Shown in pieces: positions 8,014-16,294 of a stretch of DNA of 64,000 nucleotides. Under the pieces are notes generated by a model that saw only the letters and a list, made by a program, of their open reading frames with translations, had not been told where the DNA came from and made no database searches. The position numbers and the translations under genes are program-made. Origin of the DNA: an uncultured Selenomonadales bacterium (GTDB lineage: Bacteria; Bacillota; Negativicutes; Acidaminococcales; Acidaminococcaceae). The stretch spans positions 1 through 64,000 of the forward strand of contig OMWZ01000010.1 of assembly GCA_900314855.1 (NCBI GenBank). Direction: 5' to 3'. Numbering within the stretch: position 1 is the first letter of the stretch; the number at the start of each line of letters is the position of its first letter.

Positions 8014-9825
8014 TTAGGCCGGCTGTACCGGCTGATCTTCCGACAGGAAACCCTGGGACATCAGCTCATGGAGCTGCTTGCCGTCGAGAGTTTCCTTCTC
8101 CAACAACGTTTCCGCGATCAAGGTCAGTTTTTCACGGTTTTCCGTCAGGAGCTTTTCCGCCCCTTTATACGCTTCATCCATGAGCCGGCGCACTTCTTCG
8201 TCGATGACAGCGGCCACTTCGTTGGAATAGCGTTCCCGGGCAATATCGCGCCCCAGGAAGACTTCTTCTTCGGGATGGCCGAAGGTCATGGAGCCTAGGC
8301 GGTCGCTCATCCCATACTGCGTAACCATCTTGCGGGCCAGGGCCGTGGCGCGCTGCAAGTCACTGCTGGCACCGCTGGAAATGTCCTTCAGGACAATCGC
8401 TTCGGCCACGCGGCCGCCGAGAAGCATTTGCAGCTCATCGAGCATTTCGGACTTCGTCGCGTAGTTGCGGTCCTCTTTCGGCAGGCTCATCGTGTACCCG
8501 CCGGCCCGGCCACGGGGGATAATCGTCACCTTGTGGACGACGTTGGTATCATTGTGAAGCAGGCCCACCAGAGTATGGCCCGTTTCATGGTAGGCAGTCA
8601 GGCGTTTTTCCTGATCGCTCATGACGTGGCTGCGCCGTTCGGGACCCATGACAACCCGTTCCGCCGCTTCGTTCATGTCCTTCATGTCGATGAGGGACAC
8701 GTTGCGCCGGGCAGCCAGGAGGGCCGCTTCGTTGACCAGGTTGGCCAGGTCGGCGCCAGTGAAGCCCGTCGTCGCCTTGGCAATGACGGTCATATCCACG
8801 TCCGGCGAAATGGGCTTCCCTTTGGCATGTACTTTCAAAATCGCTTCCCGGCCGTGCATGTCGGGGCGGTCCACGACAATCTGTCGGTCAAAACGTCCCG
8901 GCCGGAGCAGGGCGTGATCCAGGATGTCCGGACGGTTCGTCGCGGCAATCATGATGATGCCTTCGTTGACGCCGAAGCCGTCCATTTCGACGAGGAGCTG
9001 ATTCAGGGTCTGTTCCCGTTCATCATGGCCGCCGCCGAGACCGGCGCCACGCTGACGGCCTACGGCGTCGATTTCGTCGATGAAGACGATGCACGGGGCA
9101 TTCTTCTTCGCCTGGTCAAACAAATCCCGCACGCGGGACGCACCGACGCCTACAAACATTTCCACGAAATCGGAACCGGAAATACTGAAGAAGGGAACGC
9201 CGGCTTCCCCGGCCACAGCGCGGGCCAGCAGCGTCTTGCCCGTGCCCGGCGGGCCATACAGAAGGACGCCCTTGGGGATCTTCGCTCCCAGCGTGTTGTA
9301 CCGATCGGGGTGTTTCAGGAAATCGACGACTTCCTGCAATTCCTGTTTGGCTTCGTCCGCTCCCGCCACATCGGCGAACTTGACGCTGTTTTTCGATTCG
9401 TCGTACCGGCGGGCGTTGCTCTTGCCGAAATTCATCATGCGGTTGCCGCCGCTGTTCTGGTTCATCATCATAAACCAAATGCCGATGAACAGGAGCAACG
9501 GGACGGCCGTGGAAAGGACCGTCGGCCAGATGGACGGCTTCGGCGGCAATTCCGCCTTGATTTCCACATCGCGGGCGCGCAGGGTCGGAATGAGGGACGC
9601 GTCATCCGGAGCAACCGTCGTGAACGTCGCGCCGTTTTTCAGTTTGCCCGTAATGGCCGTATCCTGGATGGATACGGATCTCACTTCGTCCTGCTGCACG
9701 TGTTTCATGAACTCCGTGTAGGAAATATCGTTGGTCTTCGTCTGCGTGGCCGTGTAGTCCATGATGCCGACGACAGCCATGACGATGAGCAGGCAGAAGA
9801 TGACATTTTTCAAAAACTTACCCAA
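8014..9825 (-). CDS. ftsH: ATP-dependent zinc metalloprotease FtsH
   Basis: Membrane-anchored AAA protease that degrades misfolded membrane proteins and short-lived regulators. Two membrane segments (about 6-22 and 103-121) flank the extracytoplasmic domain. Walker A GPPGTGKT is at 191-198, Walker [10 protein letters not shown] at about 245-253, the SRH arginines near 308-314, and the zinc site HETGH at 413-417. The 603-residue length is slightly short of typical. The start is TTG, eight bases after AAGGAGG; the next ATG would remove the first membrane segment. It sits in the conserved tilS-hpt-ftsH order with gaps of about 20 bases. Confidence 0.97.
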   Translation of the reverse strand: MGKFLKNVIFCLLIVMAVVGIMDYTATQTKTNDISYTEFMKHVQQDEVRSVSIQDTAITGKLKNGATFTTVAPDDASLIPTLRARDVEIKAELPPKPSIWPTVLSTAVPLLLFIGIWFMMMNQNSGGNRMMNFGKSNARRYDESKNSVKFADVAGADEAKQELQEVVDFLKHPDRYNTLGAKIPKGVLLYGPPGTGKTLLARAVAGEAGVPFFSISGSDFVEMFVGVGASRVRDLFDQAKKNAPCIVFIDEIDAVGRQRGAGLGGGHDEREQTLNQLLVEMDGFGVNEGIIMIAATNRPDILDHALLRPGRFDRQIVVDRPDMHGREAILKVHAKGKPISPDVDMTVIAKATTGFTGADLANLVNEAALLAARRNVSLIDMKDMNEAAERVVMGPERRSHVMSDQEKRLTAYHETGHTLVGLLHNDTNVVHKVTIIPRGRAGGYTMSLPKEDRNYATKSEMLDELQMLLGGRVAEAIVLKDISSGASSDLQRATALARKMVTQYGMSDRLGSMTFGHPEEEVFLGRDIARERYSNEVAAVIDEEVRRLMDEAYKGAEKLLTENREKLTLIAETLLEKETLDGKQLHELMSQGFLSEDQPVQPA

Positions 9826-9848
9826 ATAAGGTGCCTCCTTCCGTTTTG

Positions 9849-10397
9849 TCAGGCACGGCCGTAAACGGAAGAATTCAGCACGCCCACATAGGGCAGGTTG
9901 CGATAGTCTCCCGCGTAATCGAGGCCGTAGCCCACGACGAATTCGTCGGGGATTTCAAAGCCCACGTAGTCCGCTTCCATGCCGTTCTGGCGCCGCGCTT
10001 TCTTATCGCACATGGCCACCGTCTTGATGGAGGCGGGATTTTTCGTTTTCAAGAGTTCCTTGACGCGGGCGAAGGTCAGCCCGCTGTCGATGATGTCGTC
10101 CACGAGGAGCACGTCCTTGCCGGCGATGTTGTCGCGGACGTCCAGATGGACGGCGACGCTGCCCGACGTATGAGTGCCGTTGCCGTAAGACGAGGCGACC
10201 ATGAATTCCATACGGACAGGCATATCGATGGCGCGGCTCAGGTCACAGGCAAAATAGGCGGCCCCTTTCAGCAGGCAGATCATAACAACCTTCCTGCCGG
10301 CATATTCTTTCGTCAGCTGCGCGCCCAGTTCCGCCACGCGCTGATGGATTTGTTCTTCTGTCAACAATACGGTTTTGATGTCTTCGTTCAATGCCAT
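9849..10397 (-). CDS. hpt: Hypoxanthine phosphoribosyltransferase
   Basis: Purine salvage: joins hypoxanthine or guanine to PRPP giving IMP or GMP. The 182-residue protein has the PRPP loop VLLVDDIIDSGLT at about 98-110, and the base-specificity segment DYVGFEIPDEFVVGYG near 148-163, where a lysine-free variant of the bacterial pattern is normal. It lies between tilS and ftsH with short gaps, as in Bacillus and Listeria, where Hpt and TilS are known to act together on ftsH expression. Complete length. Confidence 0.97.
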   Translation of the reverse strand: MALNEDIKTVLLTEEQIHQRVAELGAQLTKEYAGRKVVMICLLKGAAYFACDLSRAIDMPVRMEFMVASSYGNGTHTSGSVAVHLDVRDNIAGKDVLLVDDIIDSGLTFARVKELLKTKNPASIKTVAMCDKKARRQNGMEADYVGFEIPDEFVVGYGLDYAGDYRNLPYVGVLNSSVYGRA

Positions 10398-10410
10398 GAA
10401 AATCCCTTCC

Positions 10411-11943
10411 TTACTCCCGGCCAGGCCGGGACTTTTCTTGTTGCGACAGCCACGCCGTCTCTTTCGGATCGGCGGGAAAATAGCGGCCCACGAGCCACCG
10501 CCGCGGCGCCCGGGGTGCCTGGGTCTCCCGCGGATCCGCCGGCGGCCAGGCCGCGTTGGCGTACCCCGGCAGCCACAGGACTTCCGTCCCGGCGGCTACG
10601 ACCGGCAGGCGGCCGCGTTCCCCTGCGGGCATTTTGTGGTCGATCAAATAGCGTTTCAGGCTCTTGTGGCCGCGCCCCTTCAGGGGAAAGAACCGGTCGC
10701 CACCCTGCCGGTAACGGATGGTCAGGACAGGCGCCAGTTCCCGCGCTGTTTCCAGGGGATAAATCGCCTCCCGCCGGTATGTGAAGGGCAGTCCTTCCGC
10801 CGGTCCTTCCCGCACGGCGAAGACCAGTTTTCCTCCCCGGGGAAGCTCCACGGTGACGGGTCCGGCCGCCCCGTCCGGCCAGGGAAGCTCCTCCCGCCAG
10901 GCCGGATCCGGCGCGGGACGGACGCATGTCTCTCCCGCTTGGTTATCGTGTTTCGGTAATAAGAATAGTTTACCATATATGTACAAGCATTGCCAACACC
11001 CCGGCAGGGGGATTTTTTTCCCGCTGTGGCCGCGGCGCAGGACAGTTTCCAGGGCCTCCAGGTTCGCTGCCGTCAATTCCCGGGTCACCCCGTGCTGCCG
11101 GCAAAAAAGGCGCAGGACCCGCACGGCGACAGGCGGCGGCAGGGAAAGCCAGGCCGCCCCGTCCACGCAGGGTACGGAGCCCTTCCCCTTCGCGCCGCCG
11201 GGGAGGCAGTCCTCCTGCCGCGTTACGGCAGGCAGGGCCTGCCTGGCAAGGTCTTCCAGGAAATCGGCATCTTCCTGGATGTACCGCGCTGTCCGGCTCA
11301 AGATTTCTGTCATATCGCCCGAAAAATGGGCCGTCAAAAAGGGCAGCAGCTCCCGGCGGATCCGGTTGCGCACATAGCGGCAGTCCTGATTCGTCCTGTC
11401 TTCGCGCCAGTCCACGCCGGCGGCGCGGCAAAAGGCGCGCAGGTCCCGGCCGCGAAAAGCCAGCAAAGGCCGCAGGATCCGGCCCCGCCGGAAACGCATA
11501 CCCGCCAGGCCGAGAGTGCCGCTGCCACGCAGCAGGCGCAGGAGCAGGGTTTCCGCCTGGTCGTCCTGCTGGTGGGCCGTCACGATGAAGGCCGCCCCTG
11601 TTTCGTCGGCACACCGTTCCAGGGCGGCGTAGCGCAGGCGCCGGGCCGCGTCCTCCAGGGACAGGCCGTCTGCCCGGGCCGCAGCGGCCGCGTCGACAGG
11701 AACGCAGCGGAAAGGCAGCTTCCGCGCCCGGCAGTAGGCTTCCACAAAGCGCGCGTCTTCCCGCGAAGCCTCGCCGCGGATGCCATGCTCCACATGGCAC
11801 ACCGTAAAAGAAAGACCGGCGCGGTACATGCCCTCGGCCAAGGCCATCGAATCCGCGCCGCCGCTCACGGCGGCCACGTAGGATGCGGACGGGTCCAGGA
11901 GCTGCCGCAGACGGCGCGGCAGTCCGTTCAACATCTTATCCAT
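10411..11943 (-). CDS. tilS: tRNA(Ile)-lysidine synthetase
   Basis: Converts C34 of the CAU anticodon of a tRNA-Ile to lysidine so that it reads AUA. The PP-loop SGGADSMAL lies at about 27-35, with VEHGIRGEASREDARF downstream and the HQQDDQAET metal/ATP segment at about 123-131. The C-terminal TilS_C domain ends near the stop. At 510 residues it is at the long end of the family; the extra length is a Gly/Pro-rich stretch before the C-terminal domain. I chose the ATG at 11943 because CAGGAGC lies upstream; the longer frame overlaps the spacer. Part of the S1 protein-tilS-hpt-ftsH-birA unit. Confidence 0.94.
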   Translation of the reverse strand: MDKMLNGLPRRLRQLLDPSASYVAAVSGGADSMALAEGMYRAGLSFTVCHVEHGIRGEASREDARFVEAYCRARKLPFRCVPVDAAAAARADGLSLEDAARRLRYAALERCADETGAAFIVTAHQQDDQAETLLLRLLRGSGTLGLAGMRFRRGRILRPLLAFRGRDLRAFCRAAGVDWREDRTNQDCRYVRNRIRRELLPFLTAHFSGDMTEILSRTARYIQEDADFLEDLARQALPAVTRQEDCLPGGAKGKGSVPCVDGAAWLSLPPPVAVRVLRLFCRQHGVTRELTAANLEALETVLRRGHSGKKIPLPGCWQCLYIYGKLFLLPKHDNQAGETCVRPAPDPAWREELPWPDGAAGPVTVELPRGGKLVFAVREGPAEGLPFTYRREAIYPLETARELAPVLTIRYRQGGDRFFPLKGRGHKSLKRYLIDHKMPAGERGRLPVVAAGTEVLWLPGYANAAWPPADPRETQAPRAPRRWLVGRYFPADPKETAWLSQQEKSRPGRE

Positions 11944-12059
11944 AGCTTTGCTCCTGTCTGCGTTTTCCCCTGCGGGCCTGTCCGGGCCCCGGGCCGCGCT
12001 CCGTTTCGCAGTGCGCCCAAACGAAAAAGGCACTCCTGCTCGAAGTGCCTTTCCATTCC

Positions 12060-12530
12060 TTATCTCGCGCGGCTCGCGCCGCGTCCTCCCCGTTTCGATT
12101 CCGTATTCCGGCGGAGATCCAGCTGCCGGTCGTCGCTTTCTTTCATAAAGCGGGACAGCTTATCTTCGAAAGAGAGCGGACCCGCGGGTTGCGGACGGGC
12201 CGCGCGGCGGTCGTTGGCAAAGCCGCGTTCGCTGCCGCCAGGACGGGCCGCGCGGAAAGGCCGGCCTTCGGGACGCTTCGTCTGTACATCTGGTACCGGC
12301 TCCAGCCGTTTGATGGATAATCCGATTTTTCCGTTCGGATCTATGGAAAGGACCTTGACCTTGACTTTCTGGTGTTCCTTCAGGAAATCGCGGACATCCT
12401 TGACATAGACATTGGACACTTCAGAAATGTGGACCAGTCCCACTTTCCCTTCGGGGAGCTGAAGAAACGCCCCAAAATTCGTAATCCCCGTCACTTCTCC
12501 TTCGACGACAGCTCCAACTTCGATCGCCAT
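12060..12530 (-). CDS. yabR: S1-domain RNA-binding protein (YabR/GSP13 type)
   Basis: A 156-residue protein with one S1 OB fold at about 1-75 (GAVVEGEVTGITNFGAFLQL, then GLVHISEVS and KVKVLSIDPNGKIGLSIK), followed by a basic, Arg-rich, disordered tail. It resembles Bacillus YabR, a ribosome-associated S1 protein, and sits in the same place between divIC and tilS. Probably binds rRNA or mRNA; exact role unknown. It is the first gene of the tilS-hpt-ftsH operon with a consensus promoter at 12595-12623. Confidence 0.9.
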   Translation of the reverse strand: MAIEVGAVVEGEVTGITNFGAFLQLPEGKVGLVHISEVSNVYVKDVRDFLKEHQKVKVKVLSIDPNGKIGLSIKRLEPVPDVQTKRPEGRPFRAARPGGSERGFANDRRAARPQPAGPLSFEDKLSRFMKESDDRQLDLRRNTESKRGGRGASRAR

Positions 12531-12576
12531 AAGCCAAAAAATCCTCCTTAAGCAGCCGGCTGTACCGGTCCCTTCC

Positions 12577-12592
12577 GGGCATAATTATGCCC
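12577..12592. promoter_or_regulatory. 16-bp perfect palindrome over the start point of the S1-protein operon
   Basis: GGGCATAATTATGCCC reads the same on both strands. It begins about two bases past the -10 box, so it covers the expected transcription start (about 12588) and is placed as an operator or as a 5'-end hairpin. No regulator is identified. Confidence 0.55.
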
Positions 12593-12594
12593 CT

Positions 12595-12623
12595 ATTTTA
12601 CCCTTAAAAACGGGCTGTGTCAA
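12595..12623 (-). promoter_or_regulatory. Promoter of the S1 protein-tilS-hpt-ftsH-birA operon
   Basis: On the minus strand -35 TTGACA (12618-12623) and -10 TAAAAT (12595-12600), 17-bp spacer. The -35 box overlaps the last codons of divIC. Confidence 0.85.
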
Positions 12624-13021
12624 TTTTGGGCCGGGGTTTGGGCCGGGCTGGGGGACGGGGCCGTCTTCCCGGCCGCCTCCCCCGCCGCGGCGCCGGCCGC
12701 ACTGCCGTCCTTCCCGTCGTTTTTCCGTTTGTCCTGCACGATAAAGAGGGGGACCTCGTTCTTTCCGACCATGTTGTGGTCTTCCCGGGCCAATTTTTCA
12801 ATATACTTGGGGTCATAGAGACGCTGCCGCTCGGCCTGCAGATCCGCCTGGACTTTCTGCAGTTCTTCCACGCGCTGACGCGTCGCCTCCGCTTCCTTGT
12901 GGAGGCGGTAGATCTTGTACTCCTGACGCCCCAGGACCACCGCCATGAGGACCACCATGAGGATGAGAACCATCTTGTAAAGCCTGCCGCCCTTCCGGCG
13001 CCTTGTCTCCTGTTCCGTCAT
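12620..13021 (-). CDS. divIC: Septum formation initiator, DivIC/FtsB family
   Basis: Cell-division protein that forms a complex with FtsL and DivIB/FtsQ at the septum. The 133-residue protein has a short basic N-terminus, one membrane segment (about 18-35), a coiled coil (about 38-75) and the family's DPKYIEKLAREDHNMV motif at about 79-94. The C-terminal 35 residues are an Ala/Pro-rich tail not usual in the family. I chose the second ATG (13021), six bases after GGGGG; the first ATG at 13027 directly abuts that site. It occupies the Bacillus divIC position between yabR and the mazG side. Confidence 0.9.
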   Translation of the reverse strand: MTEQETRRRKGGRLYKMVLILMVVLMAVVLGRQEYKIYRLHKEAEATRQRVEELQKVQADLQAERQRLYDPKYIEKLAREDHNMVGKNEVPLFIVQDKRKNDGKDGSAAGAAAGEAAGKTAPSPSPAQTPAQN

Positions 13022-13051
13022 TGCCATCCCCCTTTCCTGCCTGCCGGGCGG

Positions 13052-14674
13052 TCACGCCTGCCCGACTTCCTCGCGCTTCGCTTCCTCCCAAAACGCGTCC
13101 AGCTCGTCCAGTGAAAAATCCTGCCAATCCCGGCCGGACTCGTGTACCCGGTCTTCGACATGCCGGAACCGCCGCGTGAAACGGTTATTGGTCCCATTCA
13201 GGGCCGTCTCCGGTTCGATTCCCGCGTGCCGCCCGTAATTGACCAGGGCAAAGAGCAGGTCGCCCAGTTCGTTCTCCCTGGCCTCCGCGTCTCCCTGGGC
13301 CAGGGCTTCGCGGAATTCCTGCCATTCTTCCCGGACCTTGTCTGCCACGGGAGCCATGTCCGGCCAGTCGAAGCCCACCTTGGCAACCTTCTTCTGGATT
13401 TTGCAGGCCCGCAGCAGCGCCGGCAGCCCCTGGTAGATGCCGTCGAGGATCCGCTTCCGTTCCGGCTTTTCCCGTTCCTTGATCTTATCCCAGTTCACAA
13501 GGACTTCCTCGCTGCCGTCCACACGGATACTGCCGAACACATGGGGATGCCGCTCCAGCAGCTTTTGCGTCACGCCGCGAACGACATCCTGCAAGGTAAA
13601 GAAGCCTTTTTCCTCCGCCATCCGGGCGTGGAAGACGACCTGCATGAGCACATCGCCCAGTTCTTCCTTCATCCCCTCCAGGTCGCCCTGATCCAACGCT
13701 TCCAGATATTCATAACATTCTTCGATGAAGTTCGCCCGAATGGAATGAAAATCCTGCTCCCGGTCCCAGGGGCAGCCGTTCGGCTCCCGCAAGGTCTGGA
13801 TCATGTCCGCCAGGGGGCGGATGTCAAAGGCCGTTTTCCGGCGCAGGGGGCTGTATTCGGCCCACACGGCGTCTTCGCCGTTCTCCAGGTCTTCCTGCGC
13901 TTCTTCCGGCGTGTACGGGTCCTCGTCCGTAAGCCATTTCCCCGCTTCGGGGACAGTCCCGGGGTCCCCGCCGGCCGCCGTGTCTTCCCCGGCGGGAAGC
14001 GGCGCCTCCGGCGGGATGAAAATACTCGTCAAGTGGTCGATGTGGGGCTGCCGGTCCGCCTCGAACAAGGGAATCTTGCGGCACTCCTCGTCGGGCAATC
14101 CCAGGTTGCGCAAAAACCAGATTTCCGTATCGTCGGGCAAAACATCCATGACGGCCAGCTTCAGGTCCGACGCCACCATGGGGCTGTAGACCTGGGTCAC
14201 CATGAGGGGGTACCGCCCCGCATCGGCCAGGGCTTCATAATCCTGGGCATCGATGATGCGCAGACCGTTGATCGGGTCGATTCCCAGAGCCACGTAGGCC
14301 AGGTCCAGGAAACTCAGGGCCGGCTTGATGGTCAGGGGCACCCCGGCTTCCCGCGCCGCGTCGCGCAGGAGGAGGACCGTCTTTTCCGCCACGAGGGGAC
14401 TGCCGGGCACGGCGTACACGACATCTTCCGTGCGGGCCGCCGCCAGCACGCGTTCCGTAATGGAACGGTACACGTCCTCAAAACTCTGCCCCGTTTCATA
14501 CAGGTCATCACACGACGTATAACGGACACCGGCAGCCTCCAGGTCGGAAACGCAGGGATGGATTTTCGTCCGCAGGATCACCGTGGACGCCCGCAGCCGT
14601 TCCATGGCTTCCAACGACAACAGGCCGGCCGGGCCGGGGCCCAGACCGAGAATGGTAAGGGAACCTTTCGACAT
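13052..14674 (-). CDS. mazG: MazG-family nucleoside triphosphate pyrophosphohydrolase fused to a tetrapyrrole-methylase domain (YabN type)
   Basis: A 540-residue two-domain protein. Residues 1-about 230 form a TP-methylase (CobA-like) fold beginning LTILGLGPGPAGLLSLEA and containing VYAVPGSPLVAEKTV. After an acidic Pro-rich linker (about 230-285) come two MazG halves, each with an EExxE-type metal site: NFIEECYEYLEALDQ with EELGDVLMQVVFHA, and VREEWQEFREAL with NELGDLLFALVNYGRH. The MazG part hydrolyses NTPs/dNTPs; the role of the methylase half is unknown. The same fusion sits at this locus in Bacillus (yabN). GAGGTG precedes the ATG. 30-base gap to the upstream flippase. Confidence 0.95.
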   Translation of the reverse strand: MSKGSLTILGLGPGPAGLLSLEAMERLRASTVILRTKIHPCVSDLEAAGVRYTSCDDLYETGQSFEDVYRSITERVLAAARTEDVVYAVPGSPLVAEKTVLLLRDAAREAGVPLTIKPALSFLDLAYVALGIDPINGLRIIDAQDYEALADAGRYPLMVTQVYSPMVASDLKLAVMDVLPDDTEIWFLRNLGLPDEECRKIPLFEADRQPHIDHLTSIFIPPEAPLPAGEDTAAGGDPGTVPEAGKWLTDEDPYTPEEAQEDLENGEDAVWAEYSPLRRKTAFDIRPLADMIQTLREPNGCPWDREQDFHSIRANFIEECYEYLEALDQGDLEGMKEELGDVLMQVVFHARMAEEKGFFTLQDVVRGVTQKLLERHPHVFGSIRVDGSEEVLVNWDKIKEREKPERKRILDGIYQGLPALLRACKIQKKVAKVGFDWPDMAPVADKVREEWQEFREALAQGDAEARENELGDLLFALVNYGRHAGIEPETALNGTNNRFTRRFRHVEDRVHESGRDWQDFSLDELDAFWEEAKREEVGQA

Positions 14675-14704
14675 AGCACACCTCGATTTTTCACTAGGCG
14701 CCCG

Positions 14705-16282
14705 TCAGGGACGGGCGTTCCATTTCCGCAACACCTTCCCGATCAGGGGCAGGCGCAGACATTCTTCCTTCGTCACAATACCCAACATTGCGACGGCTCC
14801 TACATAGATTATAAACGAAAGGACCATGCCAACGCAAAGACGCGCGGCCAGCCCCGCCCCGGGCAGGACCCAGAGGACTCCGGCGGCGCCGGCGCCCATG
14901 AGCAGGGACGCGCAGGCGATACGGCCCGCTTCCGCCCAGGGAAAGGCGATGCCGTTCCGCCGCAAAAAATACAAGTTGAGCGCGGCGACGACAAAAAAGT
15001 TCAGGTCCGCCGCCCAGGCCGCGCCCTGGATGTTCAGCCAGGGCAGGCTGGTCCAGTACCACACGGCGGCCACTTTGACCACGGCGCCGAAAAACATATT
15101 CCACATGGGTACGGCGGTCTTGCCGATGCCCTGAAGGGCTCCCGTCGTCACCTGGTAAACTCCCAGGAAGAGGATGGACGGCGCCAGGTTCGCAATGACC
15201 GGCGCAGCCTTGCGCGTGCCGTAGAGGCAGCCGGAAATCGGTTCAGCCAGGATGGTCATGCCGACCGCCGCCGGTACGATGAAGAGCAGGCAGATTTTCA
15301 GGGCCGACGCGATTTTGCGCCGGATCTCCTCCGTCTGTCCCAGGGTGAAGGCTTCGGAGACCGCCGGCACGAGACTCAGGGTCAGGGAGGTCGTAGGGAT
15401 GGCCGCCAGCAGCAGCAGGGGCTGGGCCATGCCCGACAGGTACCCGAAGAGGGTGGTCGCTTCGGCCACGCCGAACCCTGCCCGTCCCAGGGCATTGGGC
15501 ACAAAGACCATATCGATGGCGCTCGTCATGGGAATGAGCAGGTTAGCGCACGAGGTGGGAACCGCCAGCCAGACAAGGCGCCGGGCAATGCGGCCAGTCC
15601 GTTCGACGGCCTGCCCTGTCTGGCGGGAAATCCGTTCCCGCCACTCCGGCGCGGCCTTGCGGTAAAACCAAGACAGGACAAAGAAACCTGCCAACCCTCC
15701 GGGCACGGCGCCGAAAGCCGCCCCCGCCGCGGCGTAGGTCAGGCCCTTCGGCAGCAGCCACCAGGCCAGGAGCACCATGGTCATGACCCGGACGAACTGC
15801 TCCAAGATTTGCGACACGGCAGGAGGCCCCATCTGCTGACAGCCCTGGAAATAGCCGCGGAAGCTGGCTACGATGCTCGAAAAGAAGACAGCCGGCGCGA
15901 GCACCACCAGGGCAGGATAGACGCGAGCATCCCGTACGATGCCTGTGTTTACCAAAAAGCCTGCCAGCTCGTAGAGGCCCAGGGCGGAAACGAGACCGAA
16001 CCCCGCCATGAGGGCCATGGTCACCCGAAAGATGCGGTGAGCGCCGGCGTAATCCTCCCGGGCCACCTTTTCCGCCACCAGGATGGAAACGGCCACGGGC
16101 ACCCCGGCCGAGCAGACGGACAGCATCAGCAGATAGACCGGGTAGGCCATCTGATAGAGCCCGATGCCCTCACCGCCCAGCATGCGGGAAAGGAGGATGC
16201 GGTTGACGGACCCCAGGACCTTGACGAAAAACCCGGCAGCCGTCAGAATCAAGGCACCCTTTAAAAACTTATCTTTGCCCAA
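14705..16282 (-). CDS. MATE/MOP-superfamily lipid flippase, SpoVB/MurJ-like
   Basis: A 525-residue integral membrane protein with about 14 hydrophobic segments and the polysaccharide-synthase/MurJ signature. The N-terminus (KDKFLKGALILTAAGFFVKVLG) is very close to the SpoVB family, and it lies at the Bacillus spoVB position between mazG and mfd. It probably flips a lipid-linked cell-wall precursor. No other sporulation gene is in this block, so a vegetative envelope role is more likely. The start is TTG after AAGGAGC; no ATG is placed to keep the first membrane segment. Gaps to mazG and mfd are short. Confidence 0.88.
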   Translation of the reverse strand: MGKDKFLKGALILTAAGFFVKVLGSVNRILLSRMLGGEGIGLYQMAYPVYLLMLSVCSAGVPVAVSILVAEKVAREDYAGAHRIFRVTMALMAGFGLVSALGLYELAGFLVNTGIVRDARVYPALVVLAPAVFFSSIVASFRGYFQGCQQMGPPAVSQILEQFVRVMTMVLLAWWLLPKGLTYAAAGAAFGAVPGGLAGFFVLSWFYRKAAPEWRERISRQTGQAVERTGRIARRLVWLAVPTSCANLLIPMTSAIDMVFVPNALGRAGFGVAEATTLFGYLSGMAQPLLLLAAIPTTSLTLSLVPAVSEAFTLGQTEEIRRKIASALKICLLFIVPAAVGMTILAEPISGCLYGTRKAAPVIANLAPSILFLGVYQVTTGALQGIGKTAVPMWNMFFGAVVKVAAVWYWTSLPWLNIQGAAWAADLNFFVVAALNLYFLRRNGIAFPWAEAGRIACASLLMGAGAAGVLWVLPGAGLAARLCVGMVLSFIIYVGAVAMLGIVTKEECLRLPLIGKVLRKWNARP

Positions 16283-16294
16283 AAAAATCGCTCC

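Noticed and set aside
16164-16282. Sporulation function for the SpoVB-like protein
   Set aside because: No other spore gene is found in the block, and MurJ/SpoVB-type flippases are common in organisms that do not form spores.
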